The notes below the pieces were generated by a model. That model made no database searches. It was not told the origin of the DNA and worked only from the letters and a program-made list of their open reading frames with translations. A stretch of 64,000 nt of DNA from Lepidodermella squamata (taxonomy: Eukaryota > Gastrotricha): the NCBI GenBank assembly GCA_047495785.1, contig JBLDXI010000001.1, positions 4,650,001-4,714,000 on the forward strand, given 5' to 3'. Position numbers and translations under genes: made by a program. Of this stretch, positions 44,995-56,779 are shown one piece after another (position 1 is the first letter of the stretch; each line of letters starts with the position of its first letter).

Positions 44995-47410
44995 TCATGG
45001 CATAACCAAGTCCACAGCGTTCTCTTCGATCCATGGTAGAAAGTTCCTGATCAGGGAAAAGTTAGAGGGTTATATCTTGGTACAATACGTTCTACTCACC
45101 CGACTCGAACATAGACCCCAGGGCTGTTAGCTTTGCCGCAATCGATTCCAAAAGAAACGACACCAGCCAGCCACCACTTTTCGCCAACTTTACATACCAA
45201 AGGTCCTCCAGAGTCACCCTGGCATGAATCAGTACCGCCTTCGTAGTAGCCAGCGCATACCATATTTTTCGTCAAATATTGTTTCAAATTGCTGTTGATT
45301 TTCCCGCACTCTTCAACGCTGATAATCGGAACATCGGCTTGTTTCAAATACTCGTCACCACCAGTGCCTTTCGTCAGGCCAAACCCTGTTACGTAACACG
45401 TTTTACCAGGCTCAGGTAGCGTGCTTCGAACGGAATCGTCACCAGGCAGGCAAATTGGCAGCACGTAAGTGTTAAATCGCAGAGGTTCAGTAAGGCGTAT
45501 CAAAGCGAGATCTGAATCATAAGGAGCCTCGATGCCGTATCTGCTGTGAGCGACGATATCTTCAACGCCGATCCGCTGATCGCTAGGCTCGTTTTCTTCC
45601 TTCAAATGCTTCCCAGCAACGACTTCGTAGTCGAGCGGGTCTGGAGTGGTCTGCCCGAAACAGTGAGCAGCTGTTAGTATGAAGCGGGATGAAATGATCG
45701 ACCCGCCGCAAATGTGAACTCCGCTGAAAACAGAACAAAGTCATAAGTCACAAAGCCGCTGATTCAATGTTGTTTGTACATATTCGAACCAACAAGATTC
45801 AAAAGCAGCATCAATCTAGGCCAGCGATAAATACTTACTGCTGTCGTAATGAGATTTGCCAAGGCCAAGAGTGAGGTTGCGAGACATTCCCGCCGACAAT
45901 ACGGCCACCATTGATCAGTTTACCATCGGCAGCTCGCATATGCAGATTTGGCAGTACATGCGGTTGGCCGCATTTTTGCGGAGTTATAAATTCTGGCGGT
46001 GAAGTAACCATCAGATGGTGGGATTTGTCGGGCTTTGGGCATTCCTAATAACGAGAACAGAATTGTTAAGTGATAGAAATTACTGACAAACCCATACTTG
46101 AGCCATGACCTCAGCAGTGAAACCATTTCTTGAACTTTCGTTGTTGCTAACAAAAGTTAGGAGGATCATATTCTTGCTGGAAATGACCATCGGGAGCTTC
46201 CCAGTACTGTGAAGGTATCCAGATGACCCACCGCATAGTTTGAGCAGCTGAGTGGCAGATTGGGTCATGCCGTCGTAGGCGCCAATGTAGTCATTCGTAC
46301 ATTCAGCACTTCGCTCGAGGTCGTAGCTTTTAAACGTGATCTCGACGCAGCTACGGGGAGCAGATATAAAAGCCCACTGGGAAAAATAAAATCAAGATTT
46401 TTGATGATAATAATCAAGATCTACAGGAAATTTGCAAAGATGGGCATCTATTTGAAAGAGAAGCTTAGGCATAAGACAGGAACATCCGAAATATTAATCT
46501 TAGGGAATGTAGGTGCCTAAAATCGACATATTTTCACCCGCAATTTTCTCGCAATTTGATTCTAAGGAGTTAGGTTGATTAACCCTGAGGCTGTATTTCC
46601 ACAAATAATCAGAAATTGATATGACTGCAATTCATGATTTTTTACATGGACATTTGGAGAAAATCAATTTTTCGAAGCCAATGATAAAGTATGGCTTACC
46701 TGGCGATGCTCGTTGTGCTTGTAGGTTCCAACTTTCGGAAATCCGATTTTTATCAGCTGAGACCCAATTCCACCAATGCAAATCGGCAAAACCTTCGAAT
46801 TCCGCGCGGCTAGTCGCCGCTCTCGCGCGCCTTTTCGCTTCGAAGGACAATTGACTTGAGAGACGATAGCTTCAAAGCCAAGAGCTTGCTTCAATGAGTC
46901 AGAGTGGAAAACAATAGATATCGCATTGCCTGTCGTTCTCATTGTTTGAGATTTCGGCAGACTGCCACATAGCGGCTCGCCTATCTGCGCACTGGCTGAT
47001 GTTGCACCGTCGAACACTTTCACGTAGTCTTTCGAACAACCTTCGCTCTCCTCAAGTTCAAATGCTGCAACAAATAATATGAAAAATCATTGTCTCAGAT
47101 TAAATTTGAAAAAATTGGCAATTTTCTGTACAAGTAAAATAAAAATGAGCTCACATGTGAAAGAAATCTCAGTACACTTGAACGACTCGGCAACTATGAT
47201 CCAAGTTCGACTTGTATCGGCAGGATAAGGCCTTTTCAAATTGTTTGGAGAACGTATCGTTACAGGTTCCTTAGCATTAATGCAGAGAGCAGCCGCCATT
47301 GACGAAGCTTGATTTGCCAAGTGATACGACGCAGCATCGCAGCAAACAACGCAAATTGCTGCCAATATTGCTATGAAAAATGCCATTGTTTTTGAGTTGG
47401 CTATAAACAT
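44995..47410 (-). CDS. Secreted CUB-CUB-trypsin protease, tandem copy 1
   Basis: Six exons (47155-47410, 46700-47064, 46098-46376, 45839-46044, 45100-45723, 44995-45046) give 593 residues, or 585 if the second ATG at 47386 starts a better signal peptide ([18 protein letters not shown]). Two CUB domains with [10 protein letters not shown] and C..DYIGAYDG calcium-type motifs precede a linker with CGQP and the activation site GG-RIVGGN. The triad is complete ([21 protein letters not shown]) and [10 protein letters not shown] puts Asp in the specificity pocket, so trypsin-like. The last exon adds the terminal helix ([11 protein letters not shown]). Extracellular zymogen. Exon structure is identical to copy 2 at 48.6-50.8 kb. 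Confidence 0.9.
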
Positions 47411-47785
47411 CTAACAACAATCGAAAATGTTGCTAAAACTTGGTGGACAACATTTAGGATCAAGTACCACATTTTCACCTTGTGACGCAAGGTAAACAGC
47501 GCATAGCTGTCACATGGCGTTCATTTTCTCCTCGATGAAGGTACTCGCACGACTGCATTCGTGATTCATTAAATGCGTGGAAAAAGTTTATGTAAGGTAC
47601 AATAGTAGATAGTCCGCGCCACGGTAATATTTTCAAATTTTTTAATTTCGATTTTGAATTTCATAAATCACGATTTTTCTGAAAATACCACAACATTTAT
47701 TTCGAACTGTGTGCCTATATAATTTTTATTGAGGACAGTGTACTTCATAAATATTCCAAAAAAAATGAGCTAGAGCGCGGGTAAA

Positions 47786-48206
47786 TAGTAGGAAGTTTGA
47801 AGCTGAGACGCGAAGAACGAGTAGAAGCAGAACAAAAAGTTTCAAGTGGTATAAAAGTGGCAGAAAATTCGAGTCATGTTTCAATCCGTTTCAAAGTTTG
47901 ATAATAACAAAACAAAAGATGTACAAAATTTATCATTTATGTGATTTGAGCTTAGGTTTAGTCAACAAATAATTGTAAACAAGTTGTCGGCAAGAGTGAG
48001 CATTGTAACAGATTTTGAAGCCGCAATTTCATCGTGGAGGAAGGCTAGTATAGGAAGTAATATCGACTGGGCGATGATGAGGACAATGAAAGTGGAGTGG
48101 TAAATTGTTAAACAAGAGAGGCCCTGCGTAACTAAGAGAGGCTTGGCCGTAGTCAAGTCTCATAGTAGGAATTTTGAAGCTGAGACGCGAAGAACGAGTA
48201 GAAGAT
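47786..48206. repeat. Pair of 43-base direct repeats
   Basis: TAGTAGGAAnTTTGAAGCTG followed by AGACGCGAAGAACGAGTAGA occurs at 47786-47828 and again at 48163-48206 with two differences. The second copy lies inside the LINE fragment, so the first is probably another piece of the same element. Confidence 0.6.
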
Positions 48207-48280
48207 AGAGGATTAGGAACAAAAATAGCTTTTATAACATCGGGTGCATCACCAGCAAGACATCTGTGAGGCAAATGAGA
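48029..48280 (-). pseudogene. LINE reverse-transcriptase C-terminal relic
   Basis: The frame reads TRSSRLSFKIPTMRLDYGQA followed by LSYAGPLLFNNLP, the typical C-terminal tail of non-LTR retrotransposon polymerases (TR...VP..R...g..sf...GP.lwN.LP). No upstream reverse transcriptase is adjacent. The copy is 5'-truncated. Confidence 0.6.
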
Positions 48281-48596
48281 AGTCGCTCACAAGCCCAGAC
48301 GCGCAGCTTGATTCTCCTTTACGTATATTCCGCGTATCTTTACCTTTCTGTAAACTAGAATTCATTTGATACGCCGCAAGGAAACGACCCGTTAAATCGG
48401 AAAATTAACGCTGGTAGCTCATAAAAATTCAAAGATCGCAAGTGTTATTTGCTTTATTTTCTCCAAAGAAGCCGGAATGATAAATGAGGTTCATAACAAA
48501 ACAATCAGGTGTTTGAATAATTGAAATGGTGAAAAATCTGGGTGAAATAAAATGATATTACAACAAGTAATCTTGAGAGATTGGCCCAGCATCGCT

Positions 48597-50807
48597 TCAA
48601 GGCATAACAAAATCCAGCGCGTTCTCCTCGATCCACGAAAGAAAATTCCTATGGACGGTATAAGAATTGTAATAATTTATTAAATCGAGATCTTTGCGCC
48701 AGACAATACTCACCCGACTCGAACGTAGACCCCAGGACTGTTAGCTTTGCCGCAATCGATTCCAAACGAAACGACACCAGCAAGCCACCACTTTTCGCCA
48801 ACTTTACATACCAAAGGTCCTCCAGAGTCACCCTGGCATGAATCAGTACCACCCTCGTAGTAACCAGCGCAAAACATATTCTCAGTGAGATGTAGCTTCA
48901 AATTAGCGTTGATTCTTCCACACTCATCCACACTCATGATCGGAACATCCGCCTGCTTGAGAAAATCGTCACCGCCAGTTCCATTTGTGAGACCAAACCC
49001 TGTTACGTAACACGTTTTACCAGGCTCGGGTAGCGTGCTTCGAACAGATTCGTCGCCAGGCAGGCAAATTGGCTGGACGTAGGTGTTGAACCTCAGAGGT
49101 TCTGCCAGGCGTATCAATGTAAGATCTGAGTCGAAAATAGCGGCGTTGCCGTATCTGTGGTGTGTGATGATTTCTTCGACGCCAACGTCCTGTTCTGTCG
49201 CGTTGACGGTTTGATTCTTGTAATGCTTTCCGGCAATAACTCGGAAGTCGAACGGGTCTTGAGAGCTCTGCGCGAAACAGTGAGCTGCCGTTAGCACGTA
49301 TCGAGGCGAGATGATAGATCCTCCACAAATGTGACTTCCACTAAATTAACAAAAATTTTCAGTGCTAACGCTATTTATGGCTACCAAACTTACTGGAGCT
49401 CTAGTGAGATCTGCCAAGGCCACGAGTGAGGCTGTGAGATGTTACCACCGACAATGCGACCACCGTTCAACAGTTTGCCACTTGAACTACGCATGTGTAA
49501 GTTCGGTTTAATGACAGGCTGACCACATTTCGGCGGGGTTATATATTCTGGCGGTGCCGTAATCATTCGAGACTGCTCGCTGCGATCTCTGGCGCAATCC
49601 TTAGAAAGAAAAATTACTTATTTCAATTGAGAGGGGGAGGGGTGGCATTGAAATTGAAATTTACATTCAAATTTAAAAAAGAAGAATGTTTACTAAATTA
49701 AACATGAAATTGAAGACTGATTCAATACAATGCGTATGTAGGTAACTTTGCTTTAACATAATTCCAACCTTTGCCACCACATCGGCTGAAAATCCACTCC
49801 TGGCGCTAGCATTGTTGGTAACAAACGTTAAAAGCATCATATTTTTGCTGGAAATAACTATCGGCAGCTTTCCGGTTTTATGCAGGTATCCAGCGGAACC
49901 TCCACATAACTTGAGCAGCTGAGTGGCAGATTGGGTCATGCCGTCGTAGGCGCCAATGTAGTCATTCGTACATTCAGCACTTCGCTCGAGGTCGTAGCTT
50001 TTAAACGTGATCTCGACGCAGCTACGGGGAGCAGATATGAAAGCCGACTGAAGAATAAGATAATCAGTTATCGATTTTAAGATTCCAATGATAATATATA
50101 TCAATTTTAGAGTAAGTAAGCAAGTAAGCAAGCTAACCTGCCGATGTTCGTTGTGCCTGTAATAGCCAACTTTCGGATATTCGATTTTTACCACCGAAGA
50201 CCCAATTCCTCCAATACAATTCGGCACTACCCTCGAATTGCGCGTTGCCAATCGCTTCGCTCGGGCGCCTTTCCGTTTCTGAGGTGGGCAATTCACCTGT
50301 GAAACCACAGCTTCATAACCAAGAGCTTGCGTCGATGAATCCGAGTGGAACACAACAGTTATCGCATTGCTTGTCGTTCTAAGCGTGAAGGGTTGCGACT
50401 TGGAGCCGCAAAGTTTCTCGACAAGCTGCGGGCTCGCAGGAGTTGCCCCGTCGAACACCTTGACATAATCCTTCGAACAGCCCTCGCTTTCTTCCAATTC
50501 GAAAGCTGTTTAAAAAAAAGCAATCATTAAGTAAAAATGTGGAGACTGTTTTGACGACAGAAGATTCAAGCTTCTGGCCAAGCTTACAATTAAATGTTAT
50601 CTCGGTACACTTGAATGATTCGGCAACTATAGTAGAGGTTCGAGTGATATCTGGCGGGTAGGGCCTTTTCGGTGATCGTATTGTGACAGGCTCCTTAGCA
50701 TTGATGCAGAGCGCAGCCGTCATTGACGAGGCTTGGTTAGCCAAGCGGTGAGGGGTGGCATCAACAATTGCAGCCAAAATGGTTATGAACGCTATGAAGA
50801 AAATCAT
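48597..50807 (-). CDS. Secreted CUB-CUB-trypsin protease, tandem copy 2
   Basis: Six exons (50588-50807, 50138-50505, 49769-50047, 49394-49599, 48714-49340, 48597-48648) give 583 residues with all phases consistent. Signal peptide ([17 protein letters not shown]), CUB 1 (about 33-150), CUB 2 (about 170-289), linker with CGQP, activation at GG-RIVGGN (Ile about 338), His about 378, Asp about 430, Ser about 530 and specificity Asp about 524. Trypsin-like zymogen, secreted; CUB domains usually direct assembly or substrate docking. It is the tandem paralogue of the preceding gene on the same strand. Part of CUB 2 is identical at the DNA level between the copies. RAKR and KRKGAR between the CUBs could be a furin-type site. 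Confidence 0.9.
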
Positions 50808-50819
50808 TGGCTCCTAGTT

Positions 50820-51550
50820 AACTTTACAATTAATCTACGGGAAGAGAAAGAATAGGGCCTTTTGAGACTCTGAACATTGAAATTTTACTAATTTTGAACG
50901 AATTGAAACACATGTCGTCCGTCTGGTATCCCAACGCTTTCGTAATCGCCGCAATATTAGGTAACTTTTGCACACATCGTGAGCACCTCTTACTCAAACT
51001 CATTATGCAAACTCAATTCGATAGAAACTGAAGCGCTGATTTGGGCGAAAAACGTAACTTAATGAACTTGAATTTTTCCAATCGATCGAGATCATCGAAT
51101 GCCTACCGAATAACTTGTTCGCCTTGAAAGTGACTGTTGATAATAGAGAATTAGCTCGCTTTTGAGATGACCAACTAATATTTAATTAAATTCTAAATGA
51201 CATGCCAAGTATACTTGTTAAAACCGTTCACAAGTTTAGATATAAAGAAAAGTAATCGAAACAACTCTTCACTTCGCAGCGGCTATCATTTACATCTTTC
51301 ATGAAATTCCTAACGTGAATTGCTAACAAATAAAGCCATTAGTTTGGAGAATTTTGTAAGGTCAGCGATCATTACACAATCATAGGAACTGGGTTTTACG
51401 GTCAAATAGCAGCAACCAGCCACTGGGATCTAAATATGCGAATTTTTCATAACACAATTCAATCAAGAAAAGACTTTTATTCTGCTCAAAATCATGTCTC
51501 GAGTTCAAATTAGATCGACGGAAGCAGAGGCAAAATTAGTTATAGGAGTC
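50820..51550. other. Intergenic, no supported gene
   Basis: AT-rich; presumably contains the 5' region of protease copy 2 and the 3' end of the lysozyme gene. Confidence 0.4.
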
Positions 51551-51556
51551 ACACTG

Positions 51557-53163
51557 TTATTCTTGAGTCACCTTGGTGTTCGAAATCGTCGATTGACTTG
51601 TGGCAAGTTCTTCATTTTCAGGCGCAGCGTAGCACAGCCGAATTTTCTCCCAGAAGATAGCCGTGTAATCGACCTTGCAGCCATTTGGCCCACCGTGGAA
51701 TACACGAACGTGGTCCTCGCACGTTGGCAACGTCTTGTTGGTCGTGCCTTCCAATATCGCCGATTGAATACACCTATCGAACAATATTATCGAAAATTTC
51801 AACTTCAAACCGTTCCGATAAGGTTACTTATAAGAATGCGCAGACAAATATTCGCGAATGCACTTTTCGGAGCATGATTTCGTCTTCGTACAAGCCTCAA
51901 AGCCACCGCCGTCAATGCCGCAGTCGCGGTAGAACTGGCGCGACAGTTGATAAGGCCCGCAGAAGCCATCGCGGCACTCGATCGCCTCGTTGCAGCCACT
52001 TTCACGCTGGCAAATGCATGCCAAGCATCGTTCGTCGATCGCTGACAGTGCGATTGCTGATGTTATGTTGAATTCGGGCTCGGCGGTCGATGTTGCCAGG
52101 GCAGCTTCGATCTCGGTGTCTGTGCCGTATTCTGAAAAATTGAAAATGTATGTATTGGTATCATTTTGTGGAAAAGCCTAACAATCAATGTAAAGCCTAA
52201 AGGAAGTATCTTGTAATTATCATGATACATACTACCCTGATTGAGCTTCATAGGATCCCACTGCGCAATGCGGTCCATATTACGAAGTTCGAAATCGGGG
52301 TGCCCATTTGAACCTTCTGCTCTCAAAGAGAACCAGCTTTGGCGCAAAGACTTTAGAAACACAAAGCTTTCCTTAACAACAAAATTTCTGTAGTCTTGCA
52401 GCTGAATTCTCGGGAGCTAAGCCTTAGCTAAGGAGCTTAGCTAAGTATTATTTGAGTATGATTTTATTTAGACTATAGGCCAAAATCAGTCAAAATCAAT
52501 GAAACAAATAATCAATTTCAGTCGAGTATAAATTGGGCATTTAATTAACAATTACCGTCGTCTGTGGAGTTGGAGCTGTAATCGTCCGGGCCTGTTTCAG
52601 ATTGCGGTGGCGTGACCAAGTCTGGGATTGTCAGCTCTTCCTCGCGTTCTGTAGTCGTAGACTGCGTTACTGTGGTCAGCACCTTTACCGGCTCGGTTTC
52701 GATTGATGCAGAAGCCGCAGGAGTAGCTGTTGTTCTATGTGGCGAAGAAATCAACAGCATATCAAAAACATGAGCTATAAAGTTCAATTGTTACTCATCG
52801 TCGCCGCAAATGCATTCTTGGACATCAGCGGTGGCATCAGTGCATGCTTGACTAACAGGATCAAAAACTTGCTCAGCCACTGGAAGATTTTCAGTGATAA
52901 AAACTCATGGAATAATAGCGAAGAAATTACGGCATGTTCGTGAAGAGCTGAAGCCATCGAAACATTCGACGTAAGCATTGGGTTGATTTTTCACACAGAA
53001 CGTTCCATCAAATTCGCAGTTGTTTGAGCCTTATCAGAATAAAATCATTTTTTGAAGAAAAAGACTTAAAATGAGTGAACTAACAATCTTCTGAATTAAC
53101 CGCTTGAATGATTGCACTCAGCAATAAGGCTGTAATTAGGCTGAAGTTGATGAGGTGAGACAT
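51557..53163 (-). CDS. i-type lysozyme with catalytic residues kept
   Basis: Six exons (53085-53163, 52931-53029, 52795-52879, 52556-52734, 51828-52131, 51557-51773) give 320 residues. Signal peptide (MSHLINFSLITALLLSAIIQA), a six-Cys N-terminal module, a Thr/Glu/Pro linker (mucin-like), then an invertebrate-type lysozyme (destabilase) domain from about 183: CLACICQRESGC, CRDGFCGPYQLS, CTKTKSCSEKC and CEDHVRVFHGGPNGC. The Glu of ESGC (about 191) and the Asp of CRDG (about 202) match the catalytic pair of clam i-type lysozyme, so muramidase activity is expected. The domain is longer N-terminally than typical i-type lysozymes (about 120-140 residues). It stands head to head with the paralogue at 53.3 kb, with 147 bp between start codons. 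Confidence 0.85.
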
Positions 53164-53310
53164 AGTGGTCAGTGATTTGGTGGTGTTAAATTGAAGACTA
53201 CTAGTTCAAGCGTCATTAATTTACTGGCCGGATCAATGGGGCGTGCAACAGGTGCACTGAAACAGCACGCGCCCAAACGAGTCAGAATTATTATTTTAAA
53301 ATAGGAAAAC

Positions 53311-54490
53311 ATGGAACAAGCTCGACCTTGCTTTCAATTAATTGTTTGTCTTGTTTTAAGCTTGTTCGTAAGCTCGCTTTCTTCCCAGCGGGTCGATGAC
53401 GAAGAAGTTCGATTTTGTGAGTCCTTCCATCTAATCCTGTTGAGTTACTAAGATTATTTAAACATGACAGGCGACTGCGTAGCTGGGGCCGCTTATGCTT
53501 GCTCACCGAATGACGAGACGGCCTTCACAAAATGCGATTTTGCCAGTAACATTGAAATACTGCAGAGATGCCGTGAGTTATTGTATCATTTCAAATAGGG
53601 TTTTGAAAGCAAACGATGAACTTTGTTTTGATTTCACACTAACCACTAATATGTCATACCTAATTTTTTCTTTTTTTTCACTCGGAAATAATTATGGCCT
53701 ATTTTTCTGCAATATTTTGGCAAAAATCATGAGCAGCTCAGCCGAGCAAAATTCGATCTCTCGTTGAATTTGCCGTGGCCTAATTTTCTTAATTTCTGAA
53801 TTATTTTGCAATCAGGAACTGGTCTAATCTGGAATAATGTCAGAAGCCGATGTGAAGAAAGAAATGCTTCTAATGTGAAATCGATTTGCCAATGTGAGAA
53901 AGGAACCAGTCCGGCGGCTACAACTCTTGCGGCAACCACGCCTCGCAGCACCACGCAACAAACGATTCACTGTAAGTTTTAAAGGTTAAGGTTAAGAGCA
54001 ATGAAACTCATCATGTACGGCCGTTTTCTCAGAGACCTATTATTCACGGGTGGCATTTTACGCTCACTGACCCTTGCCTTTTTCAGGGATAATTGACAAA
54101 TCGTGTCTTGAGTGTTTGTGCGACGCCGCGACTGGCTGTAACTTCACCCTTGGATGTAATACGGAAGGCTACTGCGGGGCTTGGCGGATGTCCTTCGGCT
54201 ACTACCTCGACTCGTCAGTCGGGCCCGCTGCCAACTTTCAAACATGCGCTCGAGATCGCACCTGCTCTGAACGTGTTATAAATGGATACATGCAGCGATA
54301 CTTGCCGTATTGTAAAGGCGTGGAGTACGACGCGTCTACTGGGCGGTTTGTAGACGTGAATTTCAAGCCATCGTGCAGTGATATGGCTCGAATTCATCTT
54401 GGTGGTCCGCTGGGATGCCGAGCTCGCTATACAATTGGTTATGGCCGAAATGTCGAACAATGTGCCAGCGAAAAGCGGCAAGCAGTTTAA
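53311..54490 (+). CDS. i-type lysozyme paralogue lacking the catalytic Glu
   Basis: Four exons (53311-53416, 53471-53572, 53816-53971, 54087-54490) give 255 residues. Signal peptide, an N-terminal Cys-rich module ending CQCEKG, a Thr/Ala linker, then an i-type lysozyme domain from about 122: SCLECLCDAATGC, CNTEGYCGAWRMS, CARDRTCSERV and CSDMARIHLGGPLGC. All structural cysteines are conserved, but the residue at the catalytic Glu position is Ala (about 136) and the catalytic Asp is Glu (about 148). Muramidase activity is therefore unlikely. Lectin-like, isopeptidase or inhibitory roles are known or proposed for such proteins in the family. Divergently arranged with the intact copy. Confidence 0.85.
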
Positions 54491-54585
54491 AATGTTATCA
54501 TCCTGCTTTTTGTTTATTATTTTTAAGAATAAAAAAACATTTATCCACGATTTGTGGAAATTCATAGCATAGGATAGCATTTTCT

Positions 54586-54825
54586 TTATTTCATCTTTTC
54601 CTTCATTAATTTATCAGCAATAACATAATTTATCAGCTGACTTGTAATTGTCAATGCGACGAGAAAAAATGACATTTTCCGAGTTATTTTCAGCCATAAA
54701 TTTGAAAACAGCGATTTTTCCGAAAAAATGGGAACATCTGAACATCTGTCGCTCAGGCAATCAGCAGTATAGGACAACTGCCCTGAACAACCAGCTGTAT
54801 CTACAATAACGCAAATGGTACACAT
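54586..54825 (-). CDS. Weak candidate: small membrane-segment frame
   Basis: A 79-codon frame with four clustered cysteines at the N-terminus (CTIC, GC, DC) and one hydrophobic segment (MSFFLVALTITSQLINYVIA). No signal peptide at its start and no splice partner. If MSFF were the start, it would be a 31-residue leader-like peptide. I regard it as doubtful. Confidence 0.2.
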   Translation of the reverse strand: MCTICVIVDTAGCSGQLSYTADCLSDRCSDVPIFSEKSLFSNLWLKITRKMSFFLVALTITSQLINYVIADKLMKEKMK

Positions 54826-54829
54826 TTGT

Positions 54830-55210
54830 TCTGCGATGCGCGCCTTGACCTAGATTATTTTTCAGATGGCGGAAATGTTTTTATTAGTGGCCGCGCCCTC
54901 AAATCAACACCATCCCACCGCGCATTTGCACCTTATGTTATTTTTTATTTGTTATTTTGTTGTTATTTTGCCATTTATTCACTTTAGAATTTGATGAAGC
55001 GTAAACCTTGCCTTACTGAGCGCGGTGATGCGTAGCGGGCAGCCAAGGTCAAATCGGTTTGTCGAAAACATGTTAGCAGCAAGAAAAGAGGCCGGCCGCC
55101 TCGGCAGCTAATCAGCGATGGCGACAAACAGGCCGAATCATATGTAAAAGCCGAACAACTTGGTAATATTATTCATTGATTATTTCAAATATCAAGAAGT
55201 TAAAATTCTG
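54830..55210. other. Intergenic, no supported gene
   Basis: GC-poor, includes TTATTTT runs (54940-54975); no frame supported. Confidence 0.4.
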
Positions 55211-55214
55211 TCGA

Positions 55215-55478
55215 ATGGTAGAAGAATCTCGGGGTTCCAACGCTGAACCCTGCACGGCTTGTCGCTGTGATTGTAGGTGATATTAAGCGCTTATTGGACT
55301 AAAATTAATGCTTAGATTTCCAGGGTCTGCTGACCGATCAGTGGCACGCTATTTGCCGGTGACACAGTTCCAAGAGACTCGTGGTCGAACTTCAAGTCAA
55401 TCGACAACTAAATTTTACTACTTCCGCGTTCACCGTCCTAATTGCCAAGAGGTAACGAAACTTGAAACTACGTCATAA
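55215..55478 (+). CDS. Small two-exon gene, function unknown
   Basis: Exons 55215-55272 and 55324-55478 (phase 1) give 70 residues beginning MVEESRGSNAEPCTACRCDW and ending LETTS. Splice sites are canonical (GTAGGT and TTTCCAG) and an AATAAA follows at about 55517. There is no signal peptide; a CxxCxC cluster lies at the N-terminus and the rest is basic with Tyr/Phe (KFYYFRVHRP). It may be a cytosolic or nuclear small protein. No family recognised; supported only by splice sites, composition and polyadenylation signal. Confidence 0.4.
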
Positions 55479-55616
55479 CTTGTTAATTGAACCTTAATTG
55501 CAACTGAAATCGATGAATAAAAACAAAAAACAGTAATTTGAAATTTAGGATTGAAATGTTTTACTACGCTATTACTTCATTGTATGGTCAAATTAAGTAT
55601 AATTATCTCGAAAAAA

Positions 55617-56771
55617 TCAAAGCAGATAACCAGAATTAGCGGCGACGTCTAAGGCATAACCATTTATTGCGAGAAACATTGCCAAGGCCAAAAGAGCGAA
55701 CGAAGTGTCGATAATGCGGAAATAGCGAATTCGAATTTTCCTCAGAAAAGTAATTTTCTGTCTGAACCAGTGTGGAAAAATGCTGATGAGGCCACATAAG
55801 GCCAATGAATAAATTGTCAACCCCCATGAGAAGAATATTCCCAGAGCGGTGTAGGTTGAAAGGAACATCCTTTGCGGCTTCTCTGGGAGATGACTTAGTA
55901 TGTTGTTTTGCAGAAATGTTTGTGCAAGCATCAGCGTCATGCTGACCATAGGCCGATCGGGCAGAGCTGCATCGATGAAGAGCGAAGCTAGACTCAGGCT
56001 AGACAGTAGCACACACGGAAGAATCATGTTGACGACGTAAAATTCCGGCGAGCGTCTAAATTTGAAGGAATAATTAGCCGAGCTTCGATTTCCCAGCATA
56101 TCTACCATGCCAATCACAGAGCCAGTTCCGAGTAAGAGCCAACCTGTTTTCTCTGTATTGATGAAAGTCGGTTTAACATCCAAGTTGACTGCTGAGAAGC
56201 CAACTGCATTGACGAATTCTTGCATGGTAAACTCGATGAGGCATGTTTGTTCATCGAATGGGAAATTTGCGAAATTCAGGTTACATAACGACGAAAATAC
56301 ACCGTATCTCTGCCAGGTAAACTCTAGCGTGCTGTTCTTGAGATTTTTTACGAAAAGTCGGCTGTTGAACCCAGAACTCATGCCGTAGTCGTCAAATGTG
56401 TTCTTGTGGTTGATACTGGGCTTCCAAAAGTAGAACGGGTCCAAGTTGACTGTTTTCTGTCTGGGCAGGTAGTAATTCTCACAAGTCACACTCCAGGAAA
56501 CTCGAAGGGATCCCGAAAAGGCAAAAACCTCCGTGATATCGTTGATCTCGTGAAGATATTCGGCCTGAATGAGGACCGTGACTTTGGTTTGCTTGCAAAT
56601 TGCCGTAGTAGCAGATCCGCCTTCAATGCAAGTTGGAGAGTAAATTTCAGGGGAAACTTTAGAACAATTCGCAATGATTTCATTCATCTGCTGTTGAACC
56701 ATGTCCGTCAGCATTTGACATTCTGCCATGGGCAAAAGTATGAGAAGTAACTTGATATTCCAGCAGTTCAT
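55617..56771 (-). CDS. Cys-loop ligand-gated ion channel subunit, intronless copy 1
   Basis: One exon, 384 residues; the start MNCWNIKLLL gives a signal peptide and the same length as the paralogue at 60.5 kb. The extracellular domain carries a Cys-loop of 13 residues between cysteines (C163-C177, with FANFPFDEQ), followed by four membrane segments at about 244-266 (with Pro), 273-293, 302-326 and 356-374. The M3-M4 loop is very short (about 30 residues). The pore helix M2 lacks both the PAR anion and the GEK cation signatures (LPDRPMVSMTLML). Forms pentamers in the plasma membrane; ligand and ion selectivity cannot be told. Intronless structure suggests retroposition of an ancestor followed by duplication. 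Confidence 0.88.
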   Translation of the reverse strand: MNCWNIKLLLILLPMAECQMLTDMVQQQMNEIIANCSKVSPEIYSPTCIEGGSATTAICKQTKVTVLIQAEYLHEINDITEVFAFSGSLRVSWSVTCENYYLPRQKTVNLDPFYFWKPSINHKNTFDDYGMSSGFNSRLFVKNLKNSTLEFTWQRYGVFSSLCNLNFANFPFDEQTCLIEFTMQEFVNAVGFSAVNLDVKPTFINTEKTGWLLLGTGSVIGMVDMLGNRSSANYSFKFRRSPEFYVVNMILPCVLLSSLSLASLFIDAALPDRPMVSMTLMLAQTFLQNNILSHLPEKPQRMFLSTYTALGIFFSWGLTIYSLALCGLISIFPHWFRQKITFLRKIRIRYFRIIDTSFALLALAMFLAINGYALDVAANSGYLL

Positions 56772-56779
56772 TTCGCGAA

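Larger units (their letters stand above)
47420..48590. other. Intergenic with LINE relic and a duplicated phrase
   Basis: Separates the two tandem proteases. Contains the LINE fragment at 48.03-48.28 kb and the direct repeat below; otherwise AT-rich without a supported gene. Confidence 0.45.

Noticed and set aside
51494-52071. Long plus-strand frames of 127 and 128 codons
   Set aside because: They are antisense to the well-supported last two exons of the minus-strand lysozyme gene.
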